64,000 bases of DNA, taken from NCBI RefSeq assembly GCF_000517105.1, contig NZ_KI912153.1:206564-270563 (forward strand), given 5' to 3'. Positions 33,093 to 42,813 of the stretch are shown piece by piece; position 1 is the first letter of the stretch; every line of letters starts with the position of its first letter. The translations under genes were made by a program, and so were the position numbers. The notes beneath the pieces were generated by a model, which had not been told where the DNA came from, made no database searches, and worked only from the letters and a program-made list of their open reading frames with translations. This DNA comes from Fischerella sp. PCC 9605. GTDB taxonomy: Bacteria; Cyanobacteriota; Cyanobacteriia; Cyanobacteriales; Nostocaceae.

Positions 33093-34316
33093 GTGGACAG
33101 AACCACGATGAACGCGCAAAAAAATCAGGGGCAACAGGATAACATCCTTTCAAAAGACTGGTCGTGGCCTTTCTGGCCTGTTCTACCAATCTACCCATTT
33201 GGCAGGCGGCGCACACTTCGCAAAGAAGTGGTAAAAGACACTATCTGGACTTTCGACCAGTTGCAGGGCATCTTCTACGTAGTTGTGCCAATTCGCATGA
33301 CCGTTGTTAAGCTCGAAGCAGGGGGACTCCTCATCTATGCACCAATTGCCCCAACCCCCGAATGCATAAGACTTGTCAAGGAATTGGTAGCGGAACACGG
33401 TGATGTTAAGTATATTATTCTGCCTACCATCTCTGGTTTAGAGCATAAAATCTTTGTCGGCCCTTTTGCCAGAAAATTTTCCAACGCCCAGGTATTTATA
33501 GCGCCGAAACAGTGGAGTTTTCCCATCAACCTGCCGCTTAGCTGGCTTGGTTTCCCCAAAAGACGCACTCAAGTACTGCCACCAAATAGCAGCGATACAC
33601 CCTTTGCTAACGAATTTGATTATGCCATCCTGGGCCCCATTGAGCTTGGGCCGGGACGATTTGCAGAGGTGGCATTTTTTCACAAGCGATCGCGCACGCT
33701 GCTTGTCACAGATATAGTGCTGTCAATTCCAGAAGTACCGCCGGAAATTGTTCAACTCGACCCTTACCCCCTGCTTTTCCACGCCAAGGACGATGCATTC
33801 CATAGAGTTTTTGATACTGAAGCAAACCGCCGCAAAGGATGGCAGCGAATTTCCCTGTTTGCTTTTTACTTCCAGCCGAGTGCGTTAGAAGTGATTGGCA
33901 TAGGAGAGGTATTTCGCCATGCCCTCGGAGCAACGGATCGTTCCAGGAAAGCGTATTTCGGTTTGTTTCCGTTCAAATGGAAGAATAATTGGCAGCAGTC
34001 TTTTGAAGCCCTGCGAGGGGGTGGACGCTTGTTTGTTGCACCAATTTTGCAGGCTCTTATTCTTAACCGTGCACCGAGAGAAACCATTGACTGGGCTAAC
34101 AAAGTAGCAAGTTGGGATTTTCAGCGGATTATTCCCTGTCACCTCGACTCACCGATTGAGGCAACTCCCAGTCAATTCCGGCAAGCATTTGCCTTTCTTG
34201 AGAAGCAAGGAAACATTATTGAGCCTCTACCAGAGGAGGACTTTGCATATCTCAGGGGACTCTCAGAGAAATTGAGCGATCGCGGTATCACGCCACCACC
34301 CAAAGAAAAAGTGTAA
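33093..34316 (+). CDS. DUF4336 protein (metallo-beta-lactamase-like fold)
   Basis: The protein of about 407 residues matches DUF4336, found in cyanobacteria and plants: WTFDQLQGIFYVVVPIRMTV, the LLIYAPIAPTPE strand, KYIILPTISGLEHKIFVGPF, and DIVLSIPEVPPEIVQLDPYPL. The fold resembles metallo-beta-lactamases, but the HxHxDH zinc motif is not present. GTG 33093 is chosen because GGGAGGAGGT lies six bases upstream; ATG 33108 is the alternative. Function is unknown. Confidence 0.8.
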   Translation: MDRTTMNAQKNQGQQDNILSKDWSWPFWPVLPIYPFGRRRTLRKEVVKDTIWTFDQLQGIFYVVVPIRMTVVKLEAGGLLIYAPIAPTPECIRLVKELVAEHGDVKYIILPTISGLEHKIFVGPFARKFSNAQVFIAPKQWSFPINLPLSWLGFPKRRTQVLPPNSSDTPFANEFDYAILGPIELGPGRFAEVAFFHKRSRTLLVTDIVLSIPEVPPEIVQLDPYPLLFHAKDDAFHRVFDTEANRRKGWQRISLFAFYFQPSALEVIGIGEVFRHALGATDRSRKAYFGLFPFKWKNNWQQSFEALRGGGRLFVAPILQALILNRAPRETIDWANKVASWDFQRIIPCHLDSPIEATPSQFRQAFAFLEKQGNIIEPLPEEDFAYLRGLSEKLSDRGITPPPKEKV

Positions 34317-34864
34317 GGGTTGTTAATACTTAAACAGCACTGGCAGTACAGTGTATTGTAGATGGTGTTCTGACTTTAATCAAAGCAGCGTTCAATATAG
34401 TAATGCGATTTGATTCATGAACTTACTCGTGAAGACGGGAAGGAACGGGTAACAGGAAGTGTACTGAGTTTTTTTCAAAAATCAAATAGGAATCCTATAT
34501 CTAGGTTCATATTAGGAATAATGGACTACCGTGTTTTAGTAACAGGCATTTGTGTAGTAATGAGTTGGAAGATTACTTAGCATATTCTTCTTCAACAATT
34601 TTATATGTTTGTTATAATTGAACAGTTAGGAGTTGCTTCAATCAATTTTTTGTATTGAGTGCTGTCGCGTACAAAATCGAGTACAAAAACAGGAGACACA
34701 CTTCAATTCTTCCTGTGTTTTTCCTCAGTTAAAGTGCCAAATCAAAGCAACTCTCAAATAATACGGCATGAATCTGTGCTGCAAGTTTTGGTACCGATTC
34801 AATTCAGTGCAATTCAGTTAAACCATTCTCATATACTGCGACTAATCTTTGTGAGGTGATACTC
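34317..34864. other. Gene-free stretch
   Basis: About 550 bp with no convincing gene, tRNA or hairpin. A 66-codon frame at 34659-34859 has no homology I recognise and no good ribosome binding site. The last 20 bp carry GAGGTGAT ahead of the DUF2892 gene. Confidence 0.5.
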
Positions 34865-35083
34865 ATGAATAGAAATCTTGGTAAATGGGATCGTGGTATT
34901 CGTCTAGTGATTGCTGCCTTCCTAGCCTATTTTGGGCTGAAAGTCTACGTGGGTTCTGCGTTAGGTATTGGGCTAACAGTAGTTGCAGCTATTCTGGCAC
35001 TAACCGGTATCTTTGGGTTCTGTGCCCTTTATCGCCTGTTCGGCATCAGTACCCGTAAAGTAAATCAAACTGCACAGTCCTAA
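34865..35083 (+). CDS. DUF2892 small inner-membrane protein
   Basis: The 72-residue protein has NLGKWDRGIRLVIA at the start, two hydrophobic helices (residues about 14-30 and 34-52) and CALYRLFGIST at the end, as in DUF2892 and YgaP-type membrane modules. GAGGTGAT lies 4 bp before the ATG, which supports this start over ATG 34856. It precedes the Rieske gene by about 150 bp on the same strand. Function unknown; relatives often accompany sulfur or rhodanese proteins. Confidence 0.82.
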   Translation: MNRNLGKWDRGIRLVIAAFLAYFGLKVYVGSALGIGLTVVAAILALTGIFGFCALYRLFGISTRKVNQTAQS

Positions 35084-35237
35084 CTCTCTTCGGTTAGCGT
35101 CGGAAAAGTAAATTGGGGAAAGCCTTACGAGATATTTTAGGTTGCAGCACCGGATTTGCGCCTTGTAAAGCTTTCCCTCTTTTCAACAGATGCAGAAATC
35201 TTGTTGCAAGCGATCGCTATTTAGGAGGTGAACACCT

Positions 35238-35771
35238 ATGGACAGTAGCTTTCCATTAGAAAGCCCATCCATGTCGCGGCGACAGTTTCTCAACTTTTTA
35301 ACCGGTTCTGCAGTTGCTGTGACTGTTGGTTCAGCCCTATATGTATATGGGCAAGTTTTTGTTCCACCCCAAGAAGTTAGCGATACTGGGGGTACGCTTG
35401 CCAAAGACAAGAACGGAACACCTATTCCTGCCAGCCAAATCTTAGCAGAACCACCAGGAACCCGTGCTCTGGTTGCTGGAATTGCTGGTGAACCCACCTA
35501 CCTGACAGTTACTGACAACCAGGTACTCGACTCAGTTGGGATTGTCAATGACTGTACCCATCTGGGATGTACTTTTCCTTGGAACCCGTTCGATAAACAG
35601 TTCCAGTGTCCTTGTCATGGTTCTCGATTTGCCGCAGATGGAACAGTTGAACGGGGTCCAGCCAATCGCCCGCTGAAGCTAGTTCATGTCAATGTGCAGG
35701 GTGATGCGATTTGGCTCTATCCTTGGACTGAAAATGATCCTCGCACTGGCAAAACACCTTGGTGGGTTTAA
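35238..35771 (+). CDS. petC: Rieske [2Fe-2S] protein of the PetC type
   Basis: The 177-residue protein has a Tat-like N-terminus (SMSRRQFLNFLTG) followed by a single membrane helix and a Rieske domain: C106-T-H108-L-G-C111 and C124-P-C126-H127-G-S, which bind the cluster. NRPLKLVHVNV and the flanking prolines agree with the PetC fold. It would be a subunit, probably an alternative one, of the cytochrome b6f complex, passing electrons from plastoquinol to plastocyanin or cytochrome c6. TAGGAGGTG lies before the start. It is not next to petA, so it is an isolated paralog. Confidence 0.85.
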   Translation: MDSSFPLESPSMSRRQFLNFLTGSAVAVTVGSALYVYGQVFVPPQEVSDTGGTLAKDKNGTPIPASQILAEPPGTRALVAGIAGEPTYLTVTDNQVLDSVGIVNDCTHLGCTFPWNPFDKQFQCPCHGSRFAADGTVERGPANRPLKLVHVNVQGDAIWLYPWTENDPRTGKTPWWV

Positions 35772-35915
35772 GTGTAGAGTTACGCCCTTTTTCCTCACAG
35801 GTACGGAGATGTGGCTCTTCTATGGATACCTTCTAAACTAAACACGGTAGTATAAACACTACCCTTTCTTAAACCTTCAGCATAGCTGCCTTCTGTCTTT
35901 CTTCTGTCATTTAAA

Positions 35916-35976
35916 TGCAACCACAGATAAACACAAATGCACACCGATGTTTCATTTGTGTTTATCTGTGGTTGCA
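35916..35976. terminator. Perfect 24-bp inverted repeat
   Basis: TGCAACCACAGATAAACACA plus AATG at 35916-35939 is exactly mirrored at 35953-35976 around a 13-nt loop. It lies between the convergent petC and phnE genes and would stop transcription both ways. The ACCACAGATAAACAC text is also a known dispersed repeat type, so it may have begun as two repeat copies. Confidence 0.65.
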
Positions 35977-36025
35977 AATGTGCAATATATTCAGTTTTGC
36001 CAGAGTTGCACTATGTTCTTTATAA

Positions 36026-36814
36026 CTACATAGAATCAAGCCGTTTACGTAATTGGCTGCTAAAGGCATCTATCACAGTAACAACTATCAATAACACCAG
36101 CATCATAGTTGTGGCTTTGTTGTATTCAAAGCCGTCTATATAACTTTTCAACCGGAAGCCAATACCACCCGCTCCAACTACACCTAATACTGAAGCAGCA
36201 CGAATGTTATACTCAAACATCCACAATGTATATCCCAATCCTAATGGCAGGACTTGGGGCAAAATACCGTATTGCGCTATTTGTAATCTGGATGCACCTG
36301 TAACTTGTAAAAATTCTATTGAACGAGGGTCAACTGCTTCGATCGCTTGTTGATAAAATTTAGCAAGGTAGCCAATTGTGTAGATACTCAAAGCTAAAGT
36401 ACCAGCGGGTGCGCCCAGTCCAGTTGCTGCCACAAAAATTAAACCTAAAATAATTGAAGGAACAGAACGCACTGCATTTTGTAGGAAATTAGCCAACCAT
36501 TGCAGCCAAAGAGGAGCAATATTGCTGGTGCTGCCAATAGCGATTGGCAAAGAAAGAATTGCGCCGAGGGTTGTTCCCCACAGAGACATCTGTACTGTCT
36601 CAATCAGTGCCTTAATTGCTATATCTAATACTTCTAGATCCGGTGGAAATAATCTGGAGATAAAGTCGATGATGTGCGGCCAACTATTCTTGATTAGTTC
36701 AAAATCAACTTGCAGACCTTGCAATGCCCAAACATAAACTAAAATTACAAGGCAGAAAATGAGTAGTCGATTCACCCAAGCAAAGCGTTTCCAGAGACTA
36801 GCAAAATGCTTCAT
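36026..36814 (-). CDS. phnE: Phosphonate/phosphite ABC transporter permease
   Basis: The 262-residue permease has about six membrane helices and the binding-protein-dependent transport loop near its C-terminal third: EFLQVTGASRLQIAQYGILP, the EAA-type motif. It forms the membrane channel for phosphonate or phosphite import with the PhnC ATPase and PhnD binding protein encoded upstream on the same strand. The separation from phnC is about 157 bp of repeat-like sequence, so the operon is probably phnD-phnC-phnE. No C-P lyase or phosphite dehydrogenase genes are nearby. Confidence 0.88.
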   Translation of the reverse strand: MKHFASLWKRFAWVNRLLIFCLVILVYVWALQGLQVDFELIKNSWPHIIDFISRLFPPDLEVLDIAIKALIETVQMSLWGTTLGAILSLPIAIGSTSNIAPLWLQWLANFLQNAVRSVPSIILGLIFVAATGLGAPAGTLALSIYTIGYLAKFYQQAIEAVDPRSIEFLQVTGASRLQIAQYGILPQVLPLGLGYTLWMFEYNIRAASVLGVVGAGGIGFRLKSYIDGFEYNKATTMMLVLLIVVTVIDAFSSQLRKRLDSM

Positions 36815-36971
36815 TTTAATTGAACATGAGGGACTAAAAAATTAAAAATTAACAATTAACAATTAATTACATCTAATGTGAATTCACTCTCAGTCGGTAA
36901 TGGGTAATAGGTAATGGGTAATGGGGAATAAAACTACCTCTTCCCCAATCACCAATCACCAATTACAATTT

Positions 36972-37721
36972 TTAATTGGTTCTAGTCCCTGACTTTAACT
37001 GTGAAAATTGAGCTTGTAGATCGTTACCAGGGCCGTCATAAACGATACGTCCAGCATCCAAGACGATCGCGCGTTGGGCATATTCTGCTGCTATACCCAG
37101 ATCGTGCAAAACCGTTACAATAGTCATGCCTTGCTGGGAATGTAATTTAGATAAAGTATCCATCACTTGTTTGCAGGCCATCACATCTAAACCCGTAATG
37201 GGTTCATCAGCTAGGAGGATCTGCGGAGATTGAATTAAAGCCCTGGCGATCGCTACCCTTTGCTGTTGTCCGCCGCTGAGTTGAGTTGTTTTTTGGTAGG
37301 CTTGTTCTCTTAAACCCAACTCTTCTAAAAGTTTCAAGGCTTGACGGCGATCGCTTTTAGGAAATCCAAACAGTGTTTGCCAAGTCGTCCTTGCACCAAG
37401 ACGTCCGCATAACACATTGTCAATTGCCGACAGTTGGCGAATCAGTCCCCCACCTTGAAACAACATGCTGATGTTACGCCGAATTTGTGGCAGTGTGCGA
37501 GGAGTGACTGCCACACCATTAATGTAGATGCTTCCCTGATGAAATGGCACTAACCCAACAAGCGATCGCAGCAAAGTAGACTTACCTGCGCCATTGAGTC
37601 CTAGTAAAACGACAAACTCACCCCGAAAAATCCGGCAATTGATTCCGTTGAGGATGGGACGATTTAGGGACGCAGTGTAAGCCGTTTTGACATCATGACA
37701 CTCAATGACAAGCTCAGTCAT
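36972..37721 (-). CDS. phnC: Phosphonate/phosphite ABC transporter ATP-binding protein
   Basis: The 249-residue ATPase has Walker A GLNGAGKST at 41-49, the LSGGQQQRVAIARAL signature at 148-162, Walker B LLADEP at 169-174 and the switch histidine in VLHD. Its position between phnD and phnE identifies it as the PhnC subunit. Length is typical. Confidence 0.9.
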   Translation of the reverse strand: MTELVIECHDVKTAYTASLNRPILNGINCRIFRGEFVVLLGLNGAGKSTLLRSLVGLVPFHQGSIYINGVAVTPRTLPQIRRNISMLFQGGGLIRQLSAIDNVLCGRLGARTTWQTLFGFPKSDRRQALKLLEELGLREQAYQKTTQLSGGQQQRVAIARALIQSPQILLADEPITGLDVMACKQVMDTLSKLHSQQGMTIVTVLHDLGIAAEYAQRAIVLDAGRIVYDGPGNDLQAQFSQLKSGTRTN

Positions 37722-37760
37722 AACCTGCTAGCTGTTTAATTTCCTCTCATACATGCAAAA

Positions 37761-38765
37761 TCAGGATTTCTTTTCCGCAACTTTTAGGGCATCACGCAGC
37801 GGTTGCAAATGAGCATTATGATCAACTTCTACCAACTCAGTAGAGTTATATAAGTCGCGTAAGATTTGATTATTTTCTGGCTGATTCAATTTCAACATGG
37901 CGGTAACAATTTTATCCCGCATCTGTTGCGGTACATCATCATCAATAGCAACGCCATGTGCTGGAACTCCCGGAATTCCATGCAAAACCCGCAATTGATT
38001 CTTTTCTGTCTCAGAAACATACGGTGGAAACAGAGCATATTCTGATACTGCTGCTGCATCTGCTTGACCGCGCAGTACAGCTTGTAATGCTTTGCTGTAG
38101 TCGCCACCATATGTGACTTGAGCAAAAAACTGATCCAAGCGATCGCTATCGGGCACAAATCCTTCTTTGACTAAGACACTGACTGGGAATACAAACCCGG
38201 AAGTAGAAGTGGGGGAAGTAAAAGCCATTTTTTTGCCCCGCAGTTGTTCCAGAGTTTCTTTAGCTGAGGACTTGCTTTGGAGGGGGCTGTCTTTGCGAAC
38301 AACTATTATTGAACGATAAGTTTGTTTTCCAGAGTAATTGGGACGTACTTCAGCTAAATACAACCGAGCATTTGCCAATTCTTCGGCCTTCAAAGCAGGT
38401 TTGCTACTTAAAAAAGCCACATCCACTTGATTTGCTCTCAAAGCTTCCACCGCCGCAGCATCATCGCCTATCTTTGCCTCAACTGGCATTCCTAATTCTT
38501 TAGATAAAAACTTGTTTACTGCATCCACCTTTGTTTCCAAGTCTGTGGAATCCTTGCGAGTGGGGAAGGCTATTTTTAAAGTAGTCGGTGTTGTTGTTTG
38601 CTGTACCTGTTGTGCCTCAGTTTGCTCCGGCGAGTTTTGCGCCTGTTGTTCGGTATCGACTTTGGCATTTTCAGGCTGCGTACAGCCTACCAAGTTAACA
38701 GCTAAACTCGTAAATGCTACTAATGCGACACCAGCACTCAGCACACCCTTCATACCGACTTTCAT
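37761..38765 (-). CDS. phnD: Phosphonate/phosphite-binding lipoprotein
   Basis: The 334-residue periplasmic binding protein has a lipoprotein signal ending LAVNLVGC (lipobox Cys near residue 28), then a Gln-rich linker of repeated QQ residues, and the PhnD fold starting TTLKIAFPTRKDSTDLE. The central VRPNYSGKQTYRSIIVVRKDS and the later TSPTSTSGFVFPVSVLV are typical. GGAG lies 8 bp before the ATG. It captures phosphonate, phosphite or a related oxyanion and hands it to PhnE/PhnC. Confidence 0.88.
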   Translation of the reverse strand: MKVGMKGVLSAGVALVAFTSLAVNLVGCTQPENAKVDTEQQAQNSPEQTEAQQVQQTTTPTTLKIAFPTRKDSTDLETKVDAVNKFLSKELGMPVEAKIGDDAAAVEALRANQVDVAFLSSKPALKAEELANARLYLAEVRPNYSGKQTYRSIIVVRKDSPLQSKSSAKETLEQLRGKKMAFTSPTSTSGFVFPVSVLVKEGFVPDSDRLDQFFAQVTYGGDYSKALQAVLRGQADAAAVSEYALFPPYVSETEKNQLRVLHGIPGVPAHGVAIDDDVPQQMRDKIVTAMLKLNQPENNQILRDLYNSTELVEVDHNAHLQPLRDALKVAEKKS

Positions 38766-39226
38766 TTCTTATTCTCCGTTAGGAAGTATTATTTAGTATT
38801 TTTGCAAAATTGTTTCAATTATTGTGTTAAAACATTAGAGTTTTTGATAATAAAAGTCAAGATTATTTGTGTAAAAACTTGCAACAAGTTGACTACAGAT
38901 GTAAAAATAACACTCATTAAAGCAAAAAAAGTTACCTTGGCTTGAAAGTAGTCCAACACGTGACTGTAATAAGCTGTTGCGCTTACACATTGCACTTTTT
39001 TCGTTAAGACCGTCATTAGTCCTTGGTTATTAATGACCAATGACTAACAACTAATGACGACCCTCACTAGTAATTGTGCAATTTTAAGGCGTTACAGCTT
39101 AGGAAGATTACAGAAACAGGGAATTGTATGATTGGAGAACAAGATACTAAGCCAATCTTGAAGCGATCGCAATTACAGCAAACTAATCCCGCTTACTAAG
39201 CTTATAATTCTTTTTACTATCGAAAG
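38766..39226. other. Gene-free stretch before tRNA-Val
   Basis: About 460 bp with no open frame worth calling. It must hold the phnD promoter near 38770-38850. A few TGACCAATGACTAACAAC units occur near 39028-39057. Confidence 0.5.
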
Positions 39227-39299
<73 letters not shown>

Positions 39300-39388
39300 G
39301 CTGCACACAAGAAATTAGTATAGCAAAGTCTCCCGCATCGCGCTAGTATTTTTGGGAAAATATTTTGAAATTTTTTTGATAACCCTCA

Positions 39389-40000
39389 ATGCCCTCTGGT
39401 CGCACGCACGATCGCATAACTTTGTGGGCTTTGCCATTCGTCGCAGGAGTTACTTTTGTTCAGACTCACAGCGGCAACCTAACTTTGTTGGTGGCAGGTG
39501 GATTTATGTTTGGGGGGCTGATGTTTGGCCCTGACTTGGATATCTACTCCCGTCAATACCAACGCTGGGGTTTGTTGCGTTGGATTTGGATTCCTTATCA
39601 AAAAAGTCTGCGTCATCGTTCTTTCTTATCCCACGGCCCAATTATCGGCACAACGTTACGAGTGCTTTATCTAGGCAGCATAGCGGTAATAGTGGCGATA
39701 GTCGGTTTGGCGATCGCCCAAAAGTTGGGAAACCGGTCGTGGAGTTGGCAAGTGTGGAGTGAAACTGTGGGGCGATCGCTTACCAATCACAGCACCGAAT
39801 TTCTGGCACTGTTTTTAGGCTTAGAACTCGGTGCAATGAGCCATTCTCTCAGTGATTGGAGTGGTTCGGCATACAAGCGCGTGCAAAAGCAGGGCATTCG
39901 CGGTTTGCTGCCGCGTGCGAAAATGAAGAAACGTAAACGTACAACAACTCAGCCGAGAAGAACCAAGACAAAGAGAGTAAGCCGGGGAGGAAAGCGATAA
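39389..40000 (+). CDS. DUF2227 putative metal-binding membrane protein
   Basis: The 203-residue protein has a short N-terminus with PSGRTHDRITLWALP, several hydrophobic segments, the GPDLDIYSRQYQRWG stretch, RHRSFLSHGPI, and a His/Asp pattern (GAMSHSLSDW) that could bind metal. The C-terminal 35 residues are strongly basic. This matches DUF2227, predicted to be metal-binding. No further function is known. Confidence 0.82.
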   Translation: MPSGRTHDRITLWALPFVAGVTFVQTHSGNLTLLVAGGFMFGGLMFGPDLDIYSRQYQRWGLLRWIWIPYQKSLRHRSFLSHGPIIGTTLRVLYLGSIAVIVAIVGLAIAQKLGNRSWSWQVWSETVGRSLTNHSTEFLALFLGLELGAMSHSLSDWSGSAYKRVQKQGIRGLLPRAKMKKRKRTTTQPRRTKTKRVSRGGKR

Positions 40001-40079
40001 GTTATTCAGGCATTTCCTTAGTGCCTTGGTGTCTTGGTGGTTCAACACATAAAGTTAGTTGTTATTTTGAATTGAATAT

Positions 40080-40922
40080 ATGTCCAATCTTCAAAAATCA
40101 AATCAAACACAATTTGATGCAGATACCTTAACGGCGTTACAAGAATTAATAGATGTGGTGGCAAAATTGCGATCGCCCGATGGTGGTTGTCCGTGGGATT
40201 TGGCACAAACTCCCCAAACTTTGACACCCTATGTAATTGAAGAAGCTTATGAAGTAGTAGACGCGATTAATACTGGAGATCAACAAGCGATCGCTGAAGA
40301 ATTAGGCGATTTGTTATTACAAGTTGTCTTGCAAGCGCAAATTGCCAAAGAATATGGTCAATTTTCACTTTTAGAAGTCGCCCAAAGTATTTCCCAAAAG
40401 CTAATTCGCCGTCACCCACATGTATTTGGGGATGTATCGGTGCAAAATGTGGATGAAGTGCGGCAAAACTGGGAACAAATCAAAGCAGCGGAAAAAGGTG
40501 AACCATCCCCAGAACATCAAAAATTCAGTGCGAAGCTGAGTAGCTATGCCCGCAAGCTACCACCGTTGATGGCAACGATGAAAATTTCTCAAAAGGCAGC
40601 CGCCGTTGGGTTTGAGTGGGAAAATATTGATGGGGTATGGGATAAATTTCATGAAGAATTGCGAGAGTTTCAAGAGGCATTAGCACACGAAACACCGGAA
40701 CAACAACAAGCCGAATTAGGGGATTTGCTGTTTTCTGTTCTTCAGCTTGCCCGTTGGTATAATCTTGACCCCAGCGAAGCTTTGCAGGGAACAAATCAAC
40801 GCTTTATTCAGCGGTTACAAAAAATGGAGGCGTCTGCTGACCGCCCCCTTAGCGATCACACTTTGGAGGAGTTAGAAGCACTTTGGCAGCAGGCGAAAGC
40901 ACAACTTGCTAAAGGTGGTTAG
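40080..40922 (+). CDS. mazG: Nucleoside triphosphate pyrophosphohydrolase
   Basis: The 280-residue protein has two MazG repeats: LRSPDGGCPWDLAQTPQTL and EEAYEVVDAI...EELGDLLLQV in the first, then HEELREFQEAL...AELGDLLFSVL in the second, each with the EExxE/ExxD metal site. It hydrolyses dNTP/NTP to NMP and PPi, cleaning damaged nucleotides. Length and order are normal. The gene stands alone. Confidence 0.93.
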   Translation: MSNLQKSNQTQFDADTLTALQELIDVVAKLRSPDGGCPWDLAQTPQTLTPYVIEEAYEVVDAINTGDQQAIAEELGDLLLQVVLQAQIAKEYGQFSLLEVAQSISQKLIRRHPHVFGDVSVQNVDEVRQNWEQIKAAEKGEPSPEHQKFSAKLSSYARKLPPLMATMKISQKAAAVGFEWENIDGVWDKFHEELREFQEALAHETPEQQQAELGDLLFSVLQLARWYNLDPSEALQGTNQRFIQRLQKMEASADRPLSDHTLEELEALWQQAKAQLAKGG

Positions 40923-40980
40923 TGGTTAGTGGATAGTGGTTAGTGGTGAAACCAACTACTAACTACTAACCACTAACTAT
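40919..40980. repeat. TTAGTGG/CTAACCA-type repeats between mazG and the dehydrogenase gene
   Basis: The 58-bp convergent gap is filled by GGTTAGTGGTTAGTGGATAG and ACTACTAACTACTAACCACT units in opposite orientation, which together form a long weak hairpin. Confidence 0.65.
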
Positions 40981-42450
40981 TTACAACTTAATTGTGACTG
41001 TCTTGACTTCGGTGTAATGCTCTAGACTATACTCACCGAGTTCGCGACCCATACCAGATTGCTTGAAACCACCGAAGGGTGCGGCGGCGTCAAAGACGTG
41101 GTAGCAATTCACCCATACAGTACCAGCACGGACGTTGTTAGCGATGGCATGTGCTTTGGTAATATCCTTTGTCCACACGCCAGCAGCGAGACCATACATC
41201 GTGGTGTTGGCTAAATGAATTACCTCGTCGATGTCCTTAAACTTGATGATGCTCATCACCGGGCCGAAGATTTCCTCTTGAGCAATCTTCATGTCATTCT
41301 TGACATTGGCGAATACAGTCGGCTCAATAAAGAAACCGCGATCGCCAACTCGATGACCACCGCATAACAAATTAGCACCTTCGCGCATTCCCGACTCGAT
41401 GTAGCTCATCACTTTGTTGAACTGGTCTTGGTCTACCTGCGGCCCTTGCTTGGTATTGGGATCGAAGGGATCGCCGACAACGCGCTGTCTAGCTTTTTCT
41501 ACGCTCTTAGCGACAAAATCGTCGTAGCATTTTTCTTCGACGAACAGCCGCGAACCGGCATTGCAGCACTGACCTTGGTTAAAGAACAAACTGAAATGGG
41601 CTCCTTCGATGGCCATATCCATATCAGCATCGGCAAAAACGATGTTGGGACTCTTACCACCAAGTTCGAGGGTGACGCGCTTGAGATTGCTTTTGGCAGC
41701 AGCTTCCATCACGAGATGTCCAACCTCGGTTGAGCCAGTGAATGCTAATTTATCAACATCCATGTGGTGAGCGATCGCAGCTCCGGCAGTAGGGCCGTAG
41801 CCTGAGAGAATATTCACTACACCAGGTGGAAAACCAACTTCAATAATCAACTCGCCTACCCGCAGTGCTGATAACGGCGTTTGTTCGGCAGTTTTCATTA
41901 CTACCGTATTACCCGTTGACAAAGCTGGGCCCAGTTTCCACGCCTGCATCAATAATGGGAAGTTCCAAGGAATAATTTGACCTACCACACCTACTGGTTC
42001 ATGGCGCGTGTAGCAAAAGTACGGGCCATTGATGGGAATGGTCTTGCCTTGTACTTTGTCAGCCCAGCCTGCATAGTAGCGATAGCAAGCGATAACTAGC
42101 CTTAAGTCGCCATAAGAATCATGTAGCGGTTTACCGTTATCTAAAGTTTCTAGCCGCGCCAACTCGTCGATATTCTGCTCAATGAGATCGGCTAGCTTGT
42201 AGAGTAACTCGCCGCGACGGGTAGCAGACATCTTGCGCCATTCTCCACTGTTGAAAGCATTTCTGGCCGCTTGCACTGCTTTATCCACATCCGGGGCATC
42301 TGCTTCTGCAACATCACAGATGACTTCGCCCGTAGCGGGGTTAATCGTTTCAAACCTTTTACCGCTGACGCTTTCTACCCACTCGTTATTAATCAGCAGC
42401 TTGGTTGGACCAATTTTCACCTGTTGTTCTGGTCTGGCAGCTGTAACCAT
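40981..42450 (-). CDS. NAD(P)-dependent aldehyde dehydrogenase
   Basis: The 489-residue enzyme belongs to the aldehyde dehydrogenase superfamily and oxidises an aldehyde to the acid. Key residues: N163 in PWNFP, K186 region [17 protein letters not shown]262 in TLELGGKSP and the catalytic Cys C296 in GQCCNAGSR, then EEIFGPVMS near the C-terminus. A strong Shine-Dalgarno AAGGAGGA precedes the ATG. Substrate, perhaps betaine aldehyde or an acetaldehyde-type compound, cannot be fixed from the sequence. Confidence 0.9.
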   Translation of the reverse strand: MVTAARPEQQVKIGPTKLLINNEWVESVSGKRFETINPATGEVICDVAEADAPDVDKAVQAARNAFNSGEWRKMSATRRGELLYKLADLIEQNIDELARLETLDNGKPLHDSYGDLRLVIACYRYYAGWADKVQGKTIPINGPYFCYTRHEPVGVVGQIIPWNFPLLMQAWKLGPALSTGNTVVMKTAEQTPLSALRVGELIIEVGFPPGVVNILSGYGPTAGAAIAHHMDVDKLAFTGSTEVGHLVMEAAAKSNLKRVTLELGGKSPNIVFADADMDMAIEGAHFSLFFNQGQCCNAGSRLFVEEKCYDDFVAKSVEKARQRVVGDPFDPNTKQGPQVDQDQFNKVMSYIESGMREGANLLCGGHRVGDRGFFIEPTVFANVKNDMKIAQEEIFGPVMSIIKFKDIDEVIHLANTTMYGLAAGVWTKDITKAHAIANNVRAGTVWVNCYHVFDAAAPFGGFKQSGMGRELGEYSLEHYTEVKTVTIKL

Positions 42451-42813
42451 CAGGTCCTCCTTAAGCTTTTGTTAAAAAACTATCTGAAATCTAATTCAGA
42501 CCGATTGAGAAATTTACCGATAATAACTTTCATGCATTAACTCTATCTTCATTTCCCAAGCAGTCTATTAATTATGTTGCTTCGCACACAGGAAGTTGTG
42601 CAATTTTATTTATATAAGTTGTAATTTATTTACATGAAATTAATATCAAAATTCCAGAAATAAAATAACTCTCTATTTTTCTAGTTTGAATTCCCAACAA
42701 TCTCTCAGAAAAATCACTGAGATAATTATGTTAAATTTATTCAGGAAAGGGGGAAACTCCCCACAACAGCATAACTACTACGACAAAAGTAAAATCTACT
42801 GGAAAAACAGCTT
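42451..42813. other. Divergent promoter region
   Basis: About 360 bp between the dehydrogenase and a Rieske gene, A+T-rich, with no gene, hairpin or repeat that I can support. Confidence 0.45.

Noticed and set aside
34659-34859. 66-codon frame ahead of the DUF2892 gene
   Set aside because: No ribosome binding site, no recognisable sequence and it runs into the next gene's leader.
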